A stretch of 64,000 nucleotides of DNA, taken from the NCBI GenBank assembly GCA_024345305.1, contig BRON01000012.1:1302001-1366000 (forward strand), read 5' to 3'. Shown here piece by piece: positions 12,567 to 24,190 of this stretch. A program made the position numbers and the translations under genes. The stretch is from Mrakia gelida (Eukaryota; Basidiomycota; Tremellomycetes; Cystofilobasidiales; Mrakiaceae). Under the pieces are notes generated by a model that did no database searches, had not been told where the DNA came from, and worked only from the letters and a program-made list of their open reading frames with translations. Every line of letters begins with the position of its first letter. Within the stretch, counting starts at the first letter, position 1.

Positions 12567-13050
12567 CTTTGACGAAAAAGGATCCGAGGTTTCAGGAGAC
12601 TGGTTCCAGTGCGAAGGTGCTCCGATGAACGTCTAGAAGACCTAGGAGAGGTGGTTGGATGGGCCTCGAAGGGCAGGGAGGGGAGGGAGGGAGAGAAGGA
12701 AGGGATGGAGGTCAAGGGTGGGGGAGGGGGAAGAGGTCGAGGTCTCCAAGGGCTCGCTTTCGGCTGAAGAGTTTCGCAGCCCTCGGAGATTTTTCTCAAG
12801 TTCCTCACTTGCTCAGAGCTCCTCGAGCTTGGAGAGAGACCAGCATCCGACAGTTCGCAAAAAAAAAGCAGGCAAAAAAGGCGGTCTTGCTCCTTCTGAT
12901 CGTCATCTCCCTCCTCCTGCTCTCAAACGTCCATCACCCCAAAGTCGACCCATCGTCTTCCTTCTACTCCTCCCTCTCCCTCACCTTTTCCATCTCAATC
13001 CCTGGAGGACACTCGCTTCTTCTCGACTCCCCTTCCCTCCCCTTGTCTAC
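12567..13050. promoter_or_regulatory. divergent promoter region
   Basis: Separates NDUFA13 (minus) from the acidic adaptor-like gene (plus). It contains the 5' UTR of NDUFA13 (about 12567-12630, bounded by a TAG acceptor at its far side) and a pyrimidine-rich leader for the plus gene. No TATA box is evident. Confidence 0.45.
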
Positions 13051-14909
13051 GATGGACGACGACGAAGGCTCCTCCCCTTGGGCGGACGCTCCTTCCTCGC
13101 CTCCTCCTCCTCCTTCCTCTCGACCTCAAACTCCAGCGATAAGAACGTCCATAGACGCAGTCCTCGACTCCGAGCCAACCATCACATCTCCTCCAAAACC
13201 CACTGCCATCCACGAACCCTCTCCTCTCGTCGTTCAACCTCCTCCTCTCTCGTTCCCTTCACCTCCTTCGAACGACTTCGAGGAGGAACAAGACGATGGC
13301 TTCGACGATTTCGACGACCCCCCTCCAGCAGGAGCAGCTCCAGTAGAGGACGCGTTCGGAGGAGACGACGATTTCGGAGACTTTGGAGATTTCGAGGAAG
13401 ATGCTGGACAGGGTGGAGGAGAGGGGTTCGACGAAGTTGAGCTCGAGGAAGGAGGAGGAGGTGATGAGGTCGCGACTTCCTTCGTAGCTCCTCCTTCAGC
13501 ACCACCGCCACCGCCTTCCTATGTGAGTCTGAGAGACACTTGCTTGCATCTCGAAGCGACTAGAGCTCATCCGTTTGTGCTTTTGAATCAACAGACTCCC
13601 CTTCATCTCTCGCCCTTCCCCGACGCTCAGACCCTCGCTGCAACCGTTCAGTCCATCCTCGCTCCCATCTTCCCTGACCTGGATCCGGACTCTCAGATGG
13701 GCTCGGAGGATGTGAGGCAGGTCCCTGGTTTGGGTCAGGTGCTGGTGGACGAGGAGAGGTGAGCCTATCTGCTTGGGTCGGCTGGGGAGAAGGAAGGAGG
13801 GAGGAGAAGGTGAGCTCGAACGCTCGAAGCTGACGTCCTACCCTTCCTTCGCCTGCTGCTGTTGTTTTCGCTCGCTTTGTTCAGTCGGAACCTCTACAAA
13901 AGCTTGACTTCGGTACCACCCCTCGCTCGTTTAGACTGGACGCGAAGTAGAGTGCGCAGAGAGCACTTGATCACTCTGGGAGTGCCGGTCAATCTTGATG
14001 AGGTTCGTCGTCGTTTCTTTCCCTCCCCTCTCTCTTCTTGCGCTCGTCTCGTCTCGCTTCAGGAGGCTCACTTCTCCCTCCCTCTTCCCTCACTCAGGTC
14101 GCTTCAACCAAACCTCCCTCCCTTCCGACCCTCCGAATCTCAACACTCCAACAACAATCCTCCTCCTCCTCCAACCTCTCCCCCTCCAATCACCCACCAG
14201 ATCGTCCAACCTCGACTCCTCCAGCTCCTCGTCCCAACGCTCCCAAAAGGTCCAACACGGTCACAGGCTCTTCTTCCTCGACGTATCGTCGGGCTATGTC
14301 TGCAACTGCTCCAACGGGAGCTTCAGCTGCTCGTCCGAACGGTTCAGGAGCCAACACGCCCAATGGAGGAGGGAGAGTCGTCGGACCTGGAACGGACGTG
14401 GATCTCAGCAAGGTCAAGGGAGGGAGGACCGATAAGACGTATGGTCTTGGGAAGATGCCTGAGATGGATCTAAGTCAGGCGAAGGAGTTGTTGGATGTGC
14501 CTTCAGGTGAATTTCGTCTTGCTTGACGCGTCTCGTCCCGTCTCGTCTTATCTCTTCCCTTTCCGCCTGCGTTCTTTTCTCGAAACCGAAACTTACTCTC
14601 CCCCTCTTTTCCCGTTCCAATCCCTCCCAAGACTCACTCTCCCTCCTCTCCCTCCCCTCCCTCCAACAACTCCACTCCTCCCTCGAGCAAACCACCGCTT
14701 CGGCATCCGTCCTCCTCTCGTACCTCCTCCAACTCAAGGACGCTCAGCAGCACGAGGCCCTCATCTCCAACGGACTCATCGGAGAGCTTATCAATGCTCA
14801 GCGTCTCGCGATGACTGCTGCCGCCGGGAGTGGTGGAGGAGGGGGAGGTGGGTGGAGGAGGAGCGTTCAGGTTGGGCAAGGGTCGAGTGGGAGGAGTCCG
14901 GGTCGTTGA
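13051..14909 (+). CDS. acidic clathrin/AP-accessory-like protein
   Basis: Starts MDDDEGSSPWADAPSS. The first exon is rich in Pro and then Asp/Phe: 'DDGFDDFDD' and 'DDDFGDFGDF', motifs typical of proteins that bind clathrin-adaptor ear domains. Middle exons contain 'LYKSLTSVPPLARLDWTRSR' followed by VRREHLITLGVPVNLDE. The last coding exons contain a Leu-rich helical segment (DSLSLLSLPSLQQLHSSLEQ and following) and end GQGSSGRSPGR. The DFGDF motifs plus the R-L-D-W block resemble aftiphilin/Laa2-type AP-1 accessory proteins; this is inference from motif character and memory of family style, not an alignment. About 470 residues, four to five introns. The ATG is preceded by a pyrimidine-rich leader. 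Confidence 0.55.
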
Positions 14910-15865
14910 GGAGGGTTGATCGATGAGGTTTCGGTTCTTTGTTTGTTTGATTGGTCTGCTGGAAAGGGAAGGGAAAAGGAACGGAGATAGAGGAGAGGGG
15001 AGGGGAGGGGAGGAACGGTTTGGGGAGAGACGCGTGAGCGAGCTTCAGGTTCGGCGAGGAGGAGAGTCAACTCGTCTTCTCTCGATGAGAAAGACGGCTG
15101 AGCAGGCCTTCACTTTCTCGCAGCCAGAGACTCTGTATCGTAAAGACTTCGTGAACATAGAATAGTGAAATGAAAAGAAGCCTCAACCAAAATGCTACTG
15201 TACTGTACTGATGGATCGATCCTCAACTGAAACGCGACTCCCTTCCTCGTGCTCGCCCTCCCGTCTTGAGATGACGACCTCGATTCGAAGTAGTGTACAT
15301 GAACCTTGTTTTGATCAAGAGCGATGATGGGAAGAGAAAAGTCAGCGACGAGCCCGAGGCCTTCGCAGACGGAAAGAGACGCGTCTCGACTCGACCCGAC
15401 GAAGGAAAGAAAGACAAACTCACCTCTCTCCCAACTCGCACGACAGGTTCGAATGCTCCCGTCTCAAACTCCTAATGATCTCGCATGACTGTGAGCGGGA
15501 AGAAGGAGATAAAGGAAGGTCAGCTTCGTTTCTCGAGTCGAGGAAGAGAATGAACGAGCGACGAACCTTCGACGACTCCCTCCAGCTTCAACTCCCGCTC
15601 AAACCTCAAAATCCAGACCCAAGATCCCCAGCCTGGATAAACGAGAGAGAGAGATAGCGTCAGCGCTCCGAGAGTTCACTCGACTCGGGAGGAGAAGAAC
15701 GAGAAAAAACAAATCCGAGCTCACCCAAACCCAAACCAACAACTCGTCCTCCCCTCTCGAGAACCCAACCCGTACAACGACGACCTAGACTCCCTGAACC
15801 TGGGGAGGAACGACGACGGGAGCTCCGGATCTGTTGACGTCGAGGAGGAAGAGAAAGAAGATGGG
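14910..15865. other. intergenic region with a spliced-looking minus-strand element
   Basis: Lies between the plus-strand adaptor-like gene and the broken F-box gene. On the minus strand it shows exon-like blocks with good splice sites: about 15573-15642 (encodes WGSWVWILRFERELKLEGVVE in one frame), about 15427-15491 and from about 15303 downward, each separated by an intron with CTGAC. I could not join them into one long frame. The last two blocks resemble those at 29248-29534 (see the finding). It may be a 3' UTR, a decayed small gene or a noncoding RNA. Confidence 0.35.
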
Positions 15866-18116
15866 TCAGTGGCGACGAGGCAAGAAGACGCGTGGCGCGA
15901 AGACGAAGAGAAAGAAGACGGACTGTAGGAAGCGTTTGAACGGAGTCTCGTTCGATGCGATGCGTCTGAGAAGATAAGAGGAAGTAACTGGCGATCAGCC
16001 TTCTCGTCAAGACAACGAGGAGCGGACGAGGATGAGGAAGCGACGAACTTTGAATCGAACGCGACGAGATCCATTCTTCCATGAGCGAGGGCCTGGCGAA
16101 CCTCTTCGACGGGGCAAGCCCTGAGACGGTCGAACGGGGTTGCAATGTCCTCGAACCTGTCGAGCTGCTGCTCACAAACGAGACACCTGGGCTCCGCGTC
16201 GACGTCGGTCCAGCTCTCGATTCGCTCTCCTCTCTCCCTCATCGACAGAGTCCTCCCTCCATCATCGCCGACGACGACGTATCCTCAGAAGTGGGCGATG
16301 GGCTCCTCGTCGACTCCGAAGATCCAGGTAACCTCCGTCGAGGCGGGAAGGTGGGAACCGAGCCGTTCCAAGCGAGCGAGGTTGAGGCGCGTCTCGAGGT
16401 TTCGAAGACCCTCGGCTCCTCCGACAAGGGAATGATCCGACTTGAGCGAGGGCTTGAGCTTGTAGGCGGCCTTGGTGCACTTGGGCGAGCATCCGACGAT
16501 CACGCCGAGAGTGCGAGATGGAGTGAAGGTGCAGCTTAGCTCGATCTTCTCCAACGAACTGAACGCGTCGAAGGCGGGGAGCGTCGAGTTCTGGAAAGGA
16601 AAGGAGGAAAGTCAGCAATAGATATCGCAACACGAAATGTGACGGCTGAGATGGATCTCACCCAATCCTCCCACACGAAGCTGTGGGTCCAAATGCCGGT
16701 GGTGAGAATGATGTGGGTGACCGCTCCGAAGACTTGGCCGAACGAAACGAGCATGGGAGGTCGGATGGTGGTAGGTTGAAGCGCGTCGGCGCGTTCCAAG
16801 ACGTTGAAGTTGACGAAGGAGATGGTCCCGCTCCTAACTTGACGCCTGATTCCGACCTTTCCGAAGTCGACGTGTTCCCAGTCCTGCAGGAACTGACCGA
16901 CTGACGCGTTCGTTGCTGATCCGACTGATCCGACCCACTTGTCCTCCGACGTGAGGTTGAAGGGCTCTTCAGACTCGACTACAGCAACGAAGAGGTCCGT
17001 GACCGAAGGGAGATGTTGTGGTATCGAATCGACCCATGGGAGCATCGTGTTGGCGGAGTCGGCATCCACTTGAACCTGGACGGACGAGAGGGAGGGGAGA
17101 AGTGCAGGGTCGAGGAGGAGGGGAGGGATGAGGGGTTCGAAGATTTCTATATGCATGAGCTCGACGATGTCGCCGCAGCGACGGAGGTACGAGAGGAACT
17201 CCAAGCCGAAGACGAGATCGTCTGGTTCCGAGGTAGATTGGATCCAAACCTCGAAGACGATGGGTGAAGGAGACGAGGTGGGAGGAGTCGAAGCCATGGC
17301 CGCGAAGCTGGGCATGGCGGTACGGGTGAGCGACCGAGGGAGCTCGACGCGGACGGGTCCGTTGACGAATCCAGTCTGAGGAAGGCTTCTGATGGCGGTG
17401 AGGACTGACCCGTTGAGGAGCCAGGGAGGGAGGAAGATCTTCTCGAGACCTGCCATCTTCTTGATGGCGTGGACGATGGCGCTGATGAGGGCAGCTTCGA
17501 TCTGTTGAGGTTGTGAGTGGGATGAGAAGGTGATTTGGCTGGTCGAGTATACGAAAAGGACGAAAAGTCAGGCTCTCAGAACAAATCTTGACCTCCTCGG
17601 GGCGACTGGGACGAACCGAACTGCTGAAGCGACGAACGGCTCGTTTGCTCTGGCTCGAAGGAGTGCTAGTTGAGATGGACGATCGACATCGAACTCGAGC
17701 GTGCGAAACTGGAAGCGACTACCTGCCTAAAGTTGATTAGAGCCGGCAAGGGCAAATATAAGGTGAGCAGGCAATCAGGAGAAGTAGTAGAAGCAGGAGG
17801 GAAGGAACGAACCTCACCTCTCGGAGTCGCTTGCAAGTTCAAGAGGATAGAAGCCGCTTCAACCCTCTCCAGATCTCCCAGCCCAATGTGTTGCAGAGTT
17901 TCGGTAGGCAGCTGTACAAAGATATAAAAAAAAAGCAGGACATAAGCTCGAGGGAGAACGAGCAAGGGGAAGGGTTGTCGAGCTCAAAGAACGAGGAAAT
18001 CGGCCGGTCTCGAACTCACTGCGAGAAGCTCAGGTTTCGAATTGGGAGCCTGTGGAGATCACGAGATTATGGTTAGTTGATATTGGGAAGTGTGAAAGGG
18101 AGTATCAACTCACCAT
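15866..18116 (-). pseudogene. F-box-type protein paralogue with premature stop
   Basis: Paralogue of the gene at 48761-51252. The coding part of exon 1 is only ATG (18114-18116), directly followed by GTGAGT. A 30-base exon (APNSKPELLA) leads into 'LPTETLQHIGLGDLERVEAA', an F-box-like start. Later segments include 'LEFDVDRPSQLALLRARANE', 'KKMAGLEKIFLPPWLL', 'LSCTFTPSRTLGVIVGC' and 'GLRNLETRLNLARLERLGSH', all matching the paralogue. At 16285-16287 an in-frame TGA interrupts it (PIAHF-stop-GYVVV). The same frame then continues with 'TLSMRERGERIESW', 'PRCLVCEQQL', 'CPVEEVRQALAHGRMDLVAF' and, after an intron, 'NETPFKRFLQ', to a stop at 15866. So the gene is truncated by about 140 residues or is a recent pseudogene. 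The junction near 17.5-17.65 kb keeps frame only with a GTTCGG donor. F-box proteins recruit substrates to SCF ubiquitin ligases; the substrate is unknown. Confidence 0.7.
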
Positions 18117-19321
18117 CTTAAGCGTCCGATTATCGGTTCGTCGTCGTGGTTGAAAGAGAGAAGAGCTGGGAGGTGGCGAAAGTGAAACGAACCTCTCCTC
18201 GCTCCTTGACGACTATCAATTCCGAGATTTGTTTGCCTTCACCAGCTCATCGCCCATCCCTCAACAGCTCGTCACCTTCCAAGAAAAGACCACATCTGAA
18301 ACGCTGTCGCAACATCCTTGTTGTTGAGAAGGCCCGAGAGTCCTCGTCGACTCCGCCCTCGCTCGCTCGCTCAATTTGATCTTCGTTCTCTACTTCCTCT
18401 TACAGTAGACTCGAATCGAAATCAGGACCATCGGCCTCTCTGGGAGTATCAGCTTCAGCTTTCGAACCACGCTTGCGAAGCTCCCAAGCCCTCTCCATCC
18501 GCGCGAAAGGTCTTCGCCGCCCCCTGTCGTTCGACGCGTCCTTTGATCTCATCTCATCTTTCGTCCTTTCGCCCTTTGGACTTCAGCGAGCTACTCCAAC
18601 TCGGCCTCCCACCGATCCAGTGTGTCTAAGCCCACTTCGTGTTTCACTCAAGGATCAGAGATCTGTTCCTTCCTCCCCTTCGGTTTTGGAATTTATCTCG
18701 TCCGATCTCGCGACGCGTCCTTTCCTCTCCTCTCCCGCCCCTCCCTTCTCTCTTTCACAACCTCCAACCTCAAGCAAAGAACAACCATGATCACCACTCG
18801 AACCCAGAACAAAAGGCAAAAACTACACACTCCCTCCGCTCCGCTCAAACGTCATTCGACCTACGACGCGTCCCCTCCCTCCCTCTCGTCCGTCCTTCTC
18901 CACTTCTCTCCCCTGCCTTCATGTTTTCAGGGATCGAGCTGCTGAGAGGTCAGGGAAAGAAAAGAAAAAGGACGTTGCTATGCTATGCGAGGAGGACAGT
19001 GCGAGCGAGGAGAAGGGTTGGCTAAGAGCTACAGATGGGGGGGATGCGAGGGAAGCAAGAGCGTAAACGAAAACGAAGCATCGACAAGCAAGAGAGACGA
19101 GCGAGAGGAAGAGAGATAAAAGAGGGAGGAGAGCATAAGGGAACGAAACGAAGCATAAACGAGAGGAGAAGGGAAGAGAAGAGCTGCGAGAAAGGGACGC
19201 AAGGGGGGGAGGGAAGGAGGACGGTCAGTCTCTCGAAACGAACGAACGCGTTCTTGTCGAGTCGAAACGAAACCCCAAACTCACCTTTAGACCAACTTCC
19301 GAATCGAGACCCACAAGTCAC
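18117..19321. other. intergenic region, promoter side of the broken F-box gene
   Basis: Lies upstream of the minus-strand F-box paralogue and downstream of the PNUTS-like gene. Mostly pyrimidine-rich on the plus strand. A small plus-strand frame at 18787-18945 begins MITTRTQNKRQKLH after a good leader context, but it has only 52 codons and no recognised family, so it is not called. Three GACGCGTC palindromes occur at 18533, 18712 and 18865. Confidence 0.4.
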
Positions 19322-22300
19322 TCAATGCCTGAACTCGCAAGTCGACCCTTTCGCACACCTTTTCGAACCCAAACCAAAAACGAAAGTGAGCGTCTGCCGC
19401 GTCTCGTTGTTTTCCCTCCCTCCCTCTCCCTCCTTCCCTCCATCCCCCAACCAAGCCCCCAAAAGAAGCGAAAATCACTCACCTCCCACTATTGAAGAAT
19501 TTACACGGTCCTCTCTTGTTCCTCTCCCTCTCCAACTGATCTCTCGCGTTGAACCCTCCTCCTCCATCGTTGTTCCCCCACGGCCTTTCGTTCCCTCCCC
19601 CTCCTCCTCCACCGTCATGCTGCTGCTGACGACCCTTCTTCCCACCCCTCCCGTTCCCGTTCCCCTCTCCACCTCCACCAGGTCCCTTCCTCTTCCCACC
19701 CCCTCCGAACGACGACTCGTGCATCTGTTGCTGAGGAGGCAGAGCCCCGCCTCCTCCTCCTTCGCGAGTGTACGACGACGGACCAGGTTGGTTGTACTGG
19801 TTGTTGTAGGACGAGGGAGGAGGAGGACCGTAGCTGGGATTGTACTCGTTGTTCTGGGGTGGTGGGATTCCAGGGTAGTAGGACGACGACGACGACGAGG
19901 GAAGAGTAGGCGGAGGAGGAGGGTAAGGGTTCGAGGAGGAGGACTGTAAGGGGAGGGATCCAGACGAGTTGAGTTGACTGAGGATGAACCCAAGATCCAA
20001 GTTTGCTAGTCCGAGGGGAGCCGAAGCTGGAGGAGGAGGAGGGTAGAGCGGTTGTTGTTGGAAAGCGGCGAGAGGAGCAGAATCGATGGGGACGACAGCC
20101 TCGTAGTACCTCGTTGCTGGACCGTCCTCGACGATCCGGCTTGGGTCTGGTTCAGCTGGGGAGTCAGGGATGTCGGCGGGAGAGAGGTAGATGGTCTCGA
20201 GGGTTCCTTGGTTGATGGCGAGTCGTTCTGAAGCGTGGAGGCCGGTGTAGGGGTAGATGTTTTGAAGCATGTCGGGGGTGATGAGGAGGGCTGGTGGGCG
20301 GGTGGGAGGGGGGTGGTGGGTGAGTGGGGGAGAGGGTAAGGGGGGAGGGGAGGGGAGGGGAAAGGAGCGAACGGACAGGGCAAGAGAGAAGGAGGTGCGT
20401 TCGCGTCAGTGAATTGTTTCGTTCAGTCGACGACGCGACCCTCGCTCCCTCACTCCTCGAACGCAAAAGGAAAAAAAAAAAACTCACGTCTCGGCTCGTA
20501 CCACTCCACCATCTCATCCTCAATATCCTTCAACTCCATCGGATCCTCCAACACATGCCCCTTCATCGACCTCCCCTCGTCCTTATCCAACTGAGCCAAC
20601 GTCTGATCGTGCGTCCCTTCAAACTGAATCTCCCACCCGGCCTTCTCGAAAACTCTCACATCCTCCAGTCCTCGTTCAGGTCGAACATCGTCCCTCCATG
20701 TGATGGTCTTCTTCTTCTTCCCTCCTCCACTGAGGTTGGATCCATCGACGGCGGAGATGGGTCGTTTGCCGAGCGTCGAGGAGGAGGAGGAGGAGGAGGA
20801 GCCTGTGAGAGTGAGGGCTTGTTGGAAGACGTTGCTACCCGAGGAGGAGGAAGTTGCTGGGGCGGAAGAAGAGGAGGTGGTGGTAGGTCTGGGTGCTGAG
20901 GAGGAAGACGAGGAAGAGGCGGTGGAGCTGGTGGTAGAGGGTTTCTTGACGGGAGCGGCGTGAACGACAGGTTTGGCGAACCAGGACGTGTCGGTTTTGG
21001 CTGCGGGACCAGAAGGTTTGGCCTTGGCGAGTGGTTTGGAGGGAGGTTTGGTCGATGAAGAGGTGGAGGAGGGTTTGAGAGTGGAGGAAGTGGTGGGTTT
21101 GGTCGAGGAGGAGGAGGATCCGTTCGTTGTCGAGTCGACTTTCCGTTTCTTGTTGCTGCCTGTGGAGCGAGAAAGAAGAACGATGGTAGCAAGACGGAGG
21201 TCAGTACGAGGAGCAGGGAAAGTCGAGTTGAGTCAAGAAGTGTGACAAGAGGGGGAGAGGTGAAGGCAAGTCGACCTCGAAACTGAACTGACCTTCGTCG
21301 TTCCCTCCTCCTCCTCCCGAACTGGTCGACACAGCTGGAGCGATCCCGAGGATCTTCGAGTACGTATCCACGATGGACTGAGAGAGACTTCGGACCTCTG
21401 TAGAGCAAAAAGAAGGAAGGAACAAGAAGAAGCGGCGAGTCAGCAATCCATCCATCCCTCGACCTTCGACGCGTCTCCCAAACTCGAACTCGAACGAAAC
21501 GAAACCAAAGCAACTCACTCTCTGTCAGCGCCGCATTCCCAGCCACCTTATTCGCCAACCTTCCCAACACGAACTTCTTCTTCTTATCCACCAACATCTC
21601 CTTCGTCACCTCCATCTTCTTAATCACCTCCAGCAAAACCACCGCCGTCGCTCTCCACGGCTCACTCTCCTTCCCCGTCAACCCCTTCAACCACCCCGCC
21701 AGCACATCCATCCCGTCCGGGTTGGCCACCCAAGCAGCGTAGTAGCGACTGTTCCCTGACTTGTTCATCGCGTGGAGGATCTCCGAGCGATCGGAGGCGG
21801 GGATGAAGAGCGAAGGGGAGGAGGAGAGGAGGGAGATGAGTTTGTTGGCTGTTGAGACGGGGGATTTGGTGATGAGGGCGTCGGAGAGGTATGGGCGGTA
21901 GTCGGATTGAGCGAGGGTGGTGGGTGGTTGGGTCGAGGTAGGAGTGGTGGAGGAAGGGGAACCTGCTTCGTCTGGAGCTGGGGAGGGGGATTTGGATTTG
22001 GAGTGGGAGGAGGAGGAGGCGAGGGTTTGGATCCTCGGGAGGGGAGCTTGGGCTGGAGGAGCGGGAGTGGGAGCTTGAAGGAGACTTGGGGAGATGGTGG
22101 CGGGTTGGATGGAGGAGGTTGAAGGGGGTGCTGGTAACGAGGAGGAGGAAGAGGAGCTCGACGGAGCTGCCGAGAGAGGAGGAGGCGAAGGAGGAGCTGG
22201 CTCTGGGTTTGAGTTGGGTTGAGGTGAGGAGGAGTTGGTTCGAGAGGTCGTTGCTGATTCCATGGGTTCGTCATCTTGAGAGATCCGTTCAGGTCGTCTA

Positions 22301-23463
22301 GGGTAGCAAGAAGCAAACGGGATAGGGAAGAAAAGGGAAAGTCAGCAAGATGGTCGGTCGGTCGTCGTTTCGACTCGAGCTCAACACCTCCCTCCCTCCG
22401 CCCTGGCAGCAAGAAAAGGCTAGTACTAACAGTAAGACTACGTCGTCCTCATCGTAACCAGCTATAGGATCCTCCTCGTCCCCTTCGTCTTCTTGATCGT
22501 CCACGATGATGACTTCATTTTCATCGTCGTCTGAGGAAATCACTCCGCCATCGATGGGAGCTCCCTCCTTTCCCTCCTCTCCTCCTCCTTCTCCGTTGGG
22601 TTTCGTTTGATTCGCCATGCCTTCGGGGTCGAGTTCGGGTTCGAGTTCTGTTGCATGATAAAGAAGAAGCGCAAGAGTCAGTTCTTCGTTCGGTCGTTCG
22701 TTTCGTAGGGATTTTGGAAGGTGGGAAGTCGTTGAAGAGAGGGAGCTCGCTCTCGTCCGCTCCTCCACCACCCTGTCCATCTCGTGCGCTCTCCCTTCCG
22801 TCGTTCGTCCCCCCATCCAGTCTCGAAACCCCCATCCAGAGCATCGCTACATCCGCAGCAACGTGTCCAAACTGGCGTGGTTCTGCCTGGGAGGACGTAG
22901 ATTCTCCCAGGTCTGTGCGAGGCTTCTTGGGTGGATCCGGATTCGTTGTTCGTTCGAGCGAGCGGTTTTTAACGACCTCTGCTTTTGGGGGGAGCTCGTT
23001 TCTCAAAGACGACCCAGAGTTGGAGCTTGTGTTCTTTTAAAGGTATAGTTTAAACACAAGCGGAGCGTCGTAACTTCTAGCCTTCCGAAAGTTGGCTGCT
23101 TGGGAGGGAGGGGAAGGGTCGAAGGGAGGACGAAGGAGGGAAGGAGAGGAAGAAACGAACGAACCTGGTTGATGAATGGAAGCTGGTGATTGAGAGGGTT
23201 CAGACTCGGATGGATCGTCGACGGTAACGTTGATAGATCGAGCACGAGCAGTAATGTAACTCTCAGGCGTTTGATCAACTTCCTGAAAGCACAGAAAGAA
23301 GGAACGAAAGGTCAGCTCTCTCTCGAGAAGAGCTAAGCGGAGGAAGGGAGGCCAGAGAGGATGAGCTTACTATTGGGAAGTCGTCTAGTTGTTTGGTGAT
23401 CCAATCTAGGACTACGAGATCGGAAGGATTACAGAGATCAAGCACTTGTTGCCGAAGATCCAT
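19322..23463 (-). CDS. PNUTS-like (PPP1R10) nuclear phosphatase-1 regulator
   Basis: The core has three hallmarks in PNUTS order. First is a TFIIS N-terminal/LW-type helical domain ('LFIPASDRSEILHAMNKSGN', 'EVIKKMEVTKEMLVDKKKKF'). Second is an RVxF-type PP1-docking motif KKKKTITWRDD near 20.7 kb. Third, after a Pro/Gly/Gln-rich region, is a C-terminal CCCH finger: C-x7-C-x5-C-x3-H (GPCKFFNSGRCAKGSTCEFRH) that ends exactly at the stop. PNUTS targets PP1 to chromatin and RNA polymerase II. The upstream part is less sure. Exons in phase run from MDLRQQVLDLCNPSDL at 23463 through 'VDQTPESYITARARSINVTV' and 'FGHVAADVAMLWMGVSRLDG' to 'ELEPELDPEGMANQTKPNGE', but one donor (about 22769) is the weak GTGGTG. 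An alternative start is the ATG at 22618 (MANQTKPNG). In that case 22.7-23.46 kb would be a separate gene. Confidence 0.72.
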
Positions 23464-24190
23464 AAAAGGACGAACGAGAGAGAAGCTAAGCGAACAAGCG
23501 AACGAACAAAGGAAGGGAACGGCGATGGGAGGGTCTTCGCTTCTCTCTCTCTCTGTTTTCGACGACGACGAGAGCCTAGACGAGGAAGAAGGACTAGCTA
23601 GCGAGAGGATGGGAGGTGCTGGGGGGAGGGAGGAAGTTCTCTTTCTGTTGTTGTTGCTGAAGAAGAGGAAGGCGAAAAGATGGGAAGGGGAAGGAGGGAG
23701 GAGGTGGATGCTGATGGTTTGAAGTCAAAAGAGTCAAGAAGAGTCTAAGGAGGATAAGGACCCGAAAACCTAATGGAGACAAGGACTGAGTCAACGTCCT
23801 TCAACCAGCGAAAACTAGCTCTCCGTTGCAAAAAGTGAGAATTTTACTTCGGGGTATTCCTGAGAAACATTTTCCTCGATAGCCCCTCTCGTTTTGAGAG
23901 CGTGAAGTTCTGCTCCTCGCTCGAAAACGCGGTCGGGAGGGTTCGCGACGCGTTTCGTCCACTCTCGTCCTTCCCCAACTTGTCTAGCTGCTTTTCGTGG
24001 CTGTTCAGGTTCGGCAGAGACGACAAAAACGAGTCATCTTAAATATATATACATTACCAGAAAACGGAAGGAGGGACGCAGGCTTTCTCGCCTTGCCTTG
24101 GATTTCGCCCTCTTCCTTTCGAAACCTCCAACCCTCACTCCCTTCCTTCCTTACACCTCCCTTACCCCCCTTCTATCAAACTTTCTAATC
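23464..24190. promoter_or_regulatory. divergent promoter region
   Basis: Separates the minus-strand PNUTS-like gene from the plus-strand HMG-box gene. An ATATATATAC at 24043-24052 lies about 140 bases before the HMG-box ATG and may be its TATA element. The part next to 23464 is purine-rich. I see no gene. Confidence 0.4.

Noticed and set aside
15423..15450. Possible tRNA B-box (GGTTCGAATGC) in the minus-strand element region
   Set aside because: The consensus C at the end of the box is missing, no A-box lies at the right distance and no cloverleaf can be drawn.
18787..18945. Plus-strand frame beginning MITTRTQNKRQKLH
   Set aside because: Only 52 codons, ends in what looks like intron sequence with an acceptor-like TTTTCAG, and no family is recognised.
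19035..19949. Long plus-strand open frame opposite the PNUTS-like gene
   Set aside because: It is the antisense shadow of Pro/Gly-rich codons; the CCCH finger and splice sites on the minus strand are convincing.
22651..23040. Plus-strand frame of 129 codons opposite the PNUTS upstream exons
   Set aside because: The minus-strand reading keeps phase across two introns, while the plus frame has no splice or domain support.
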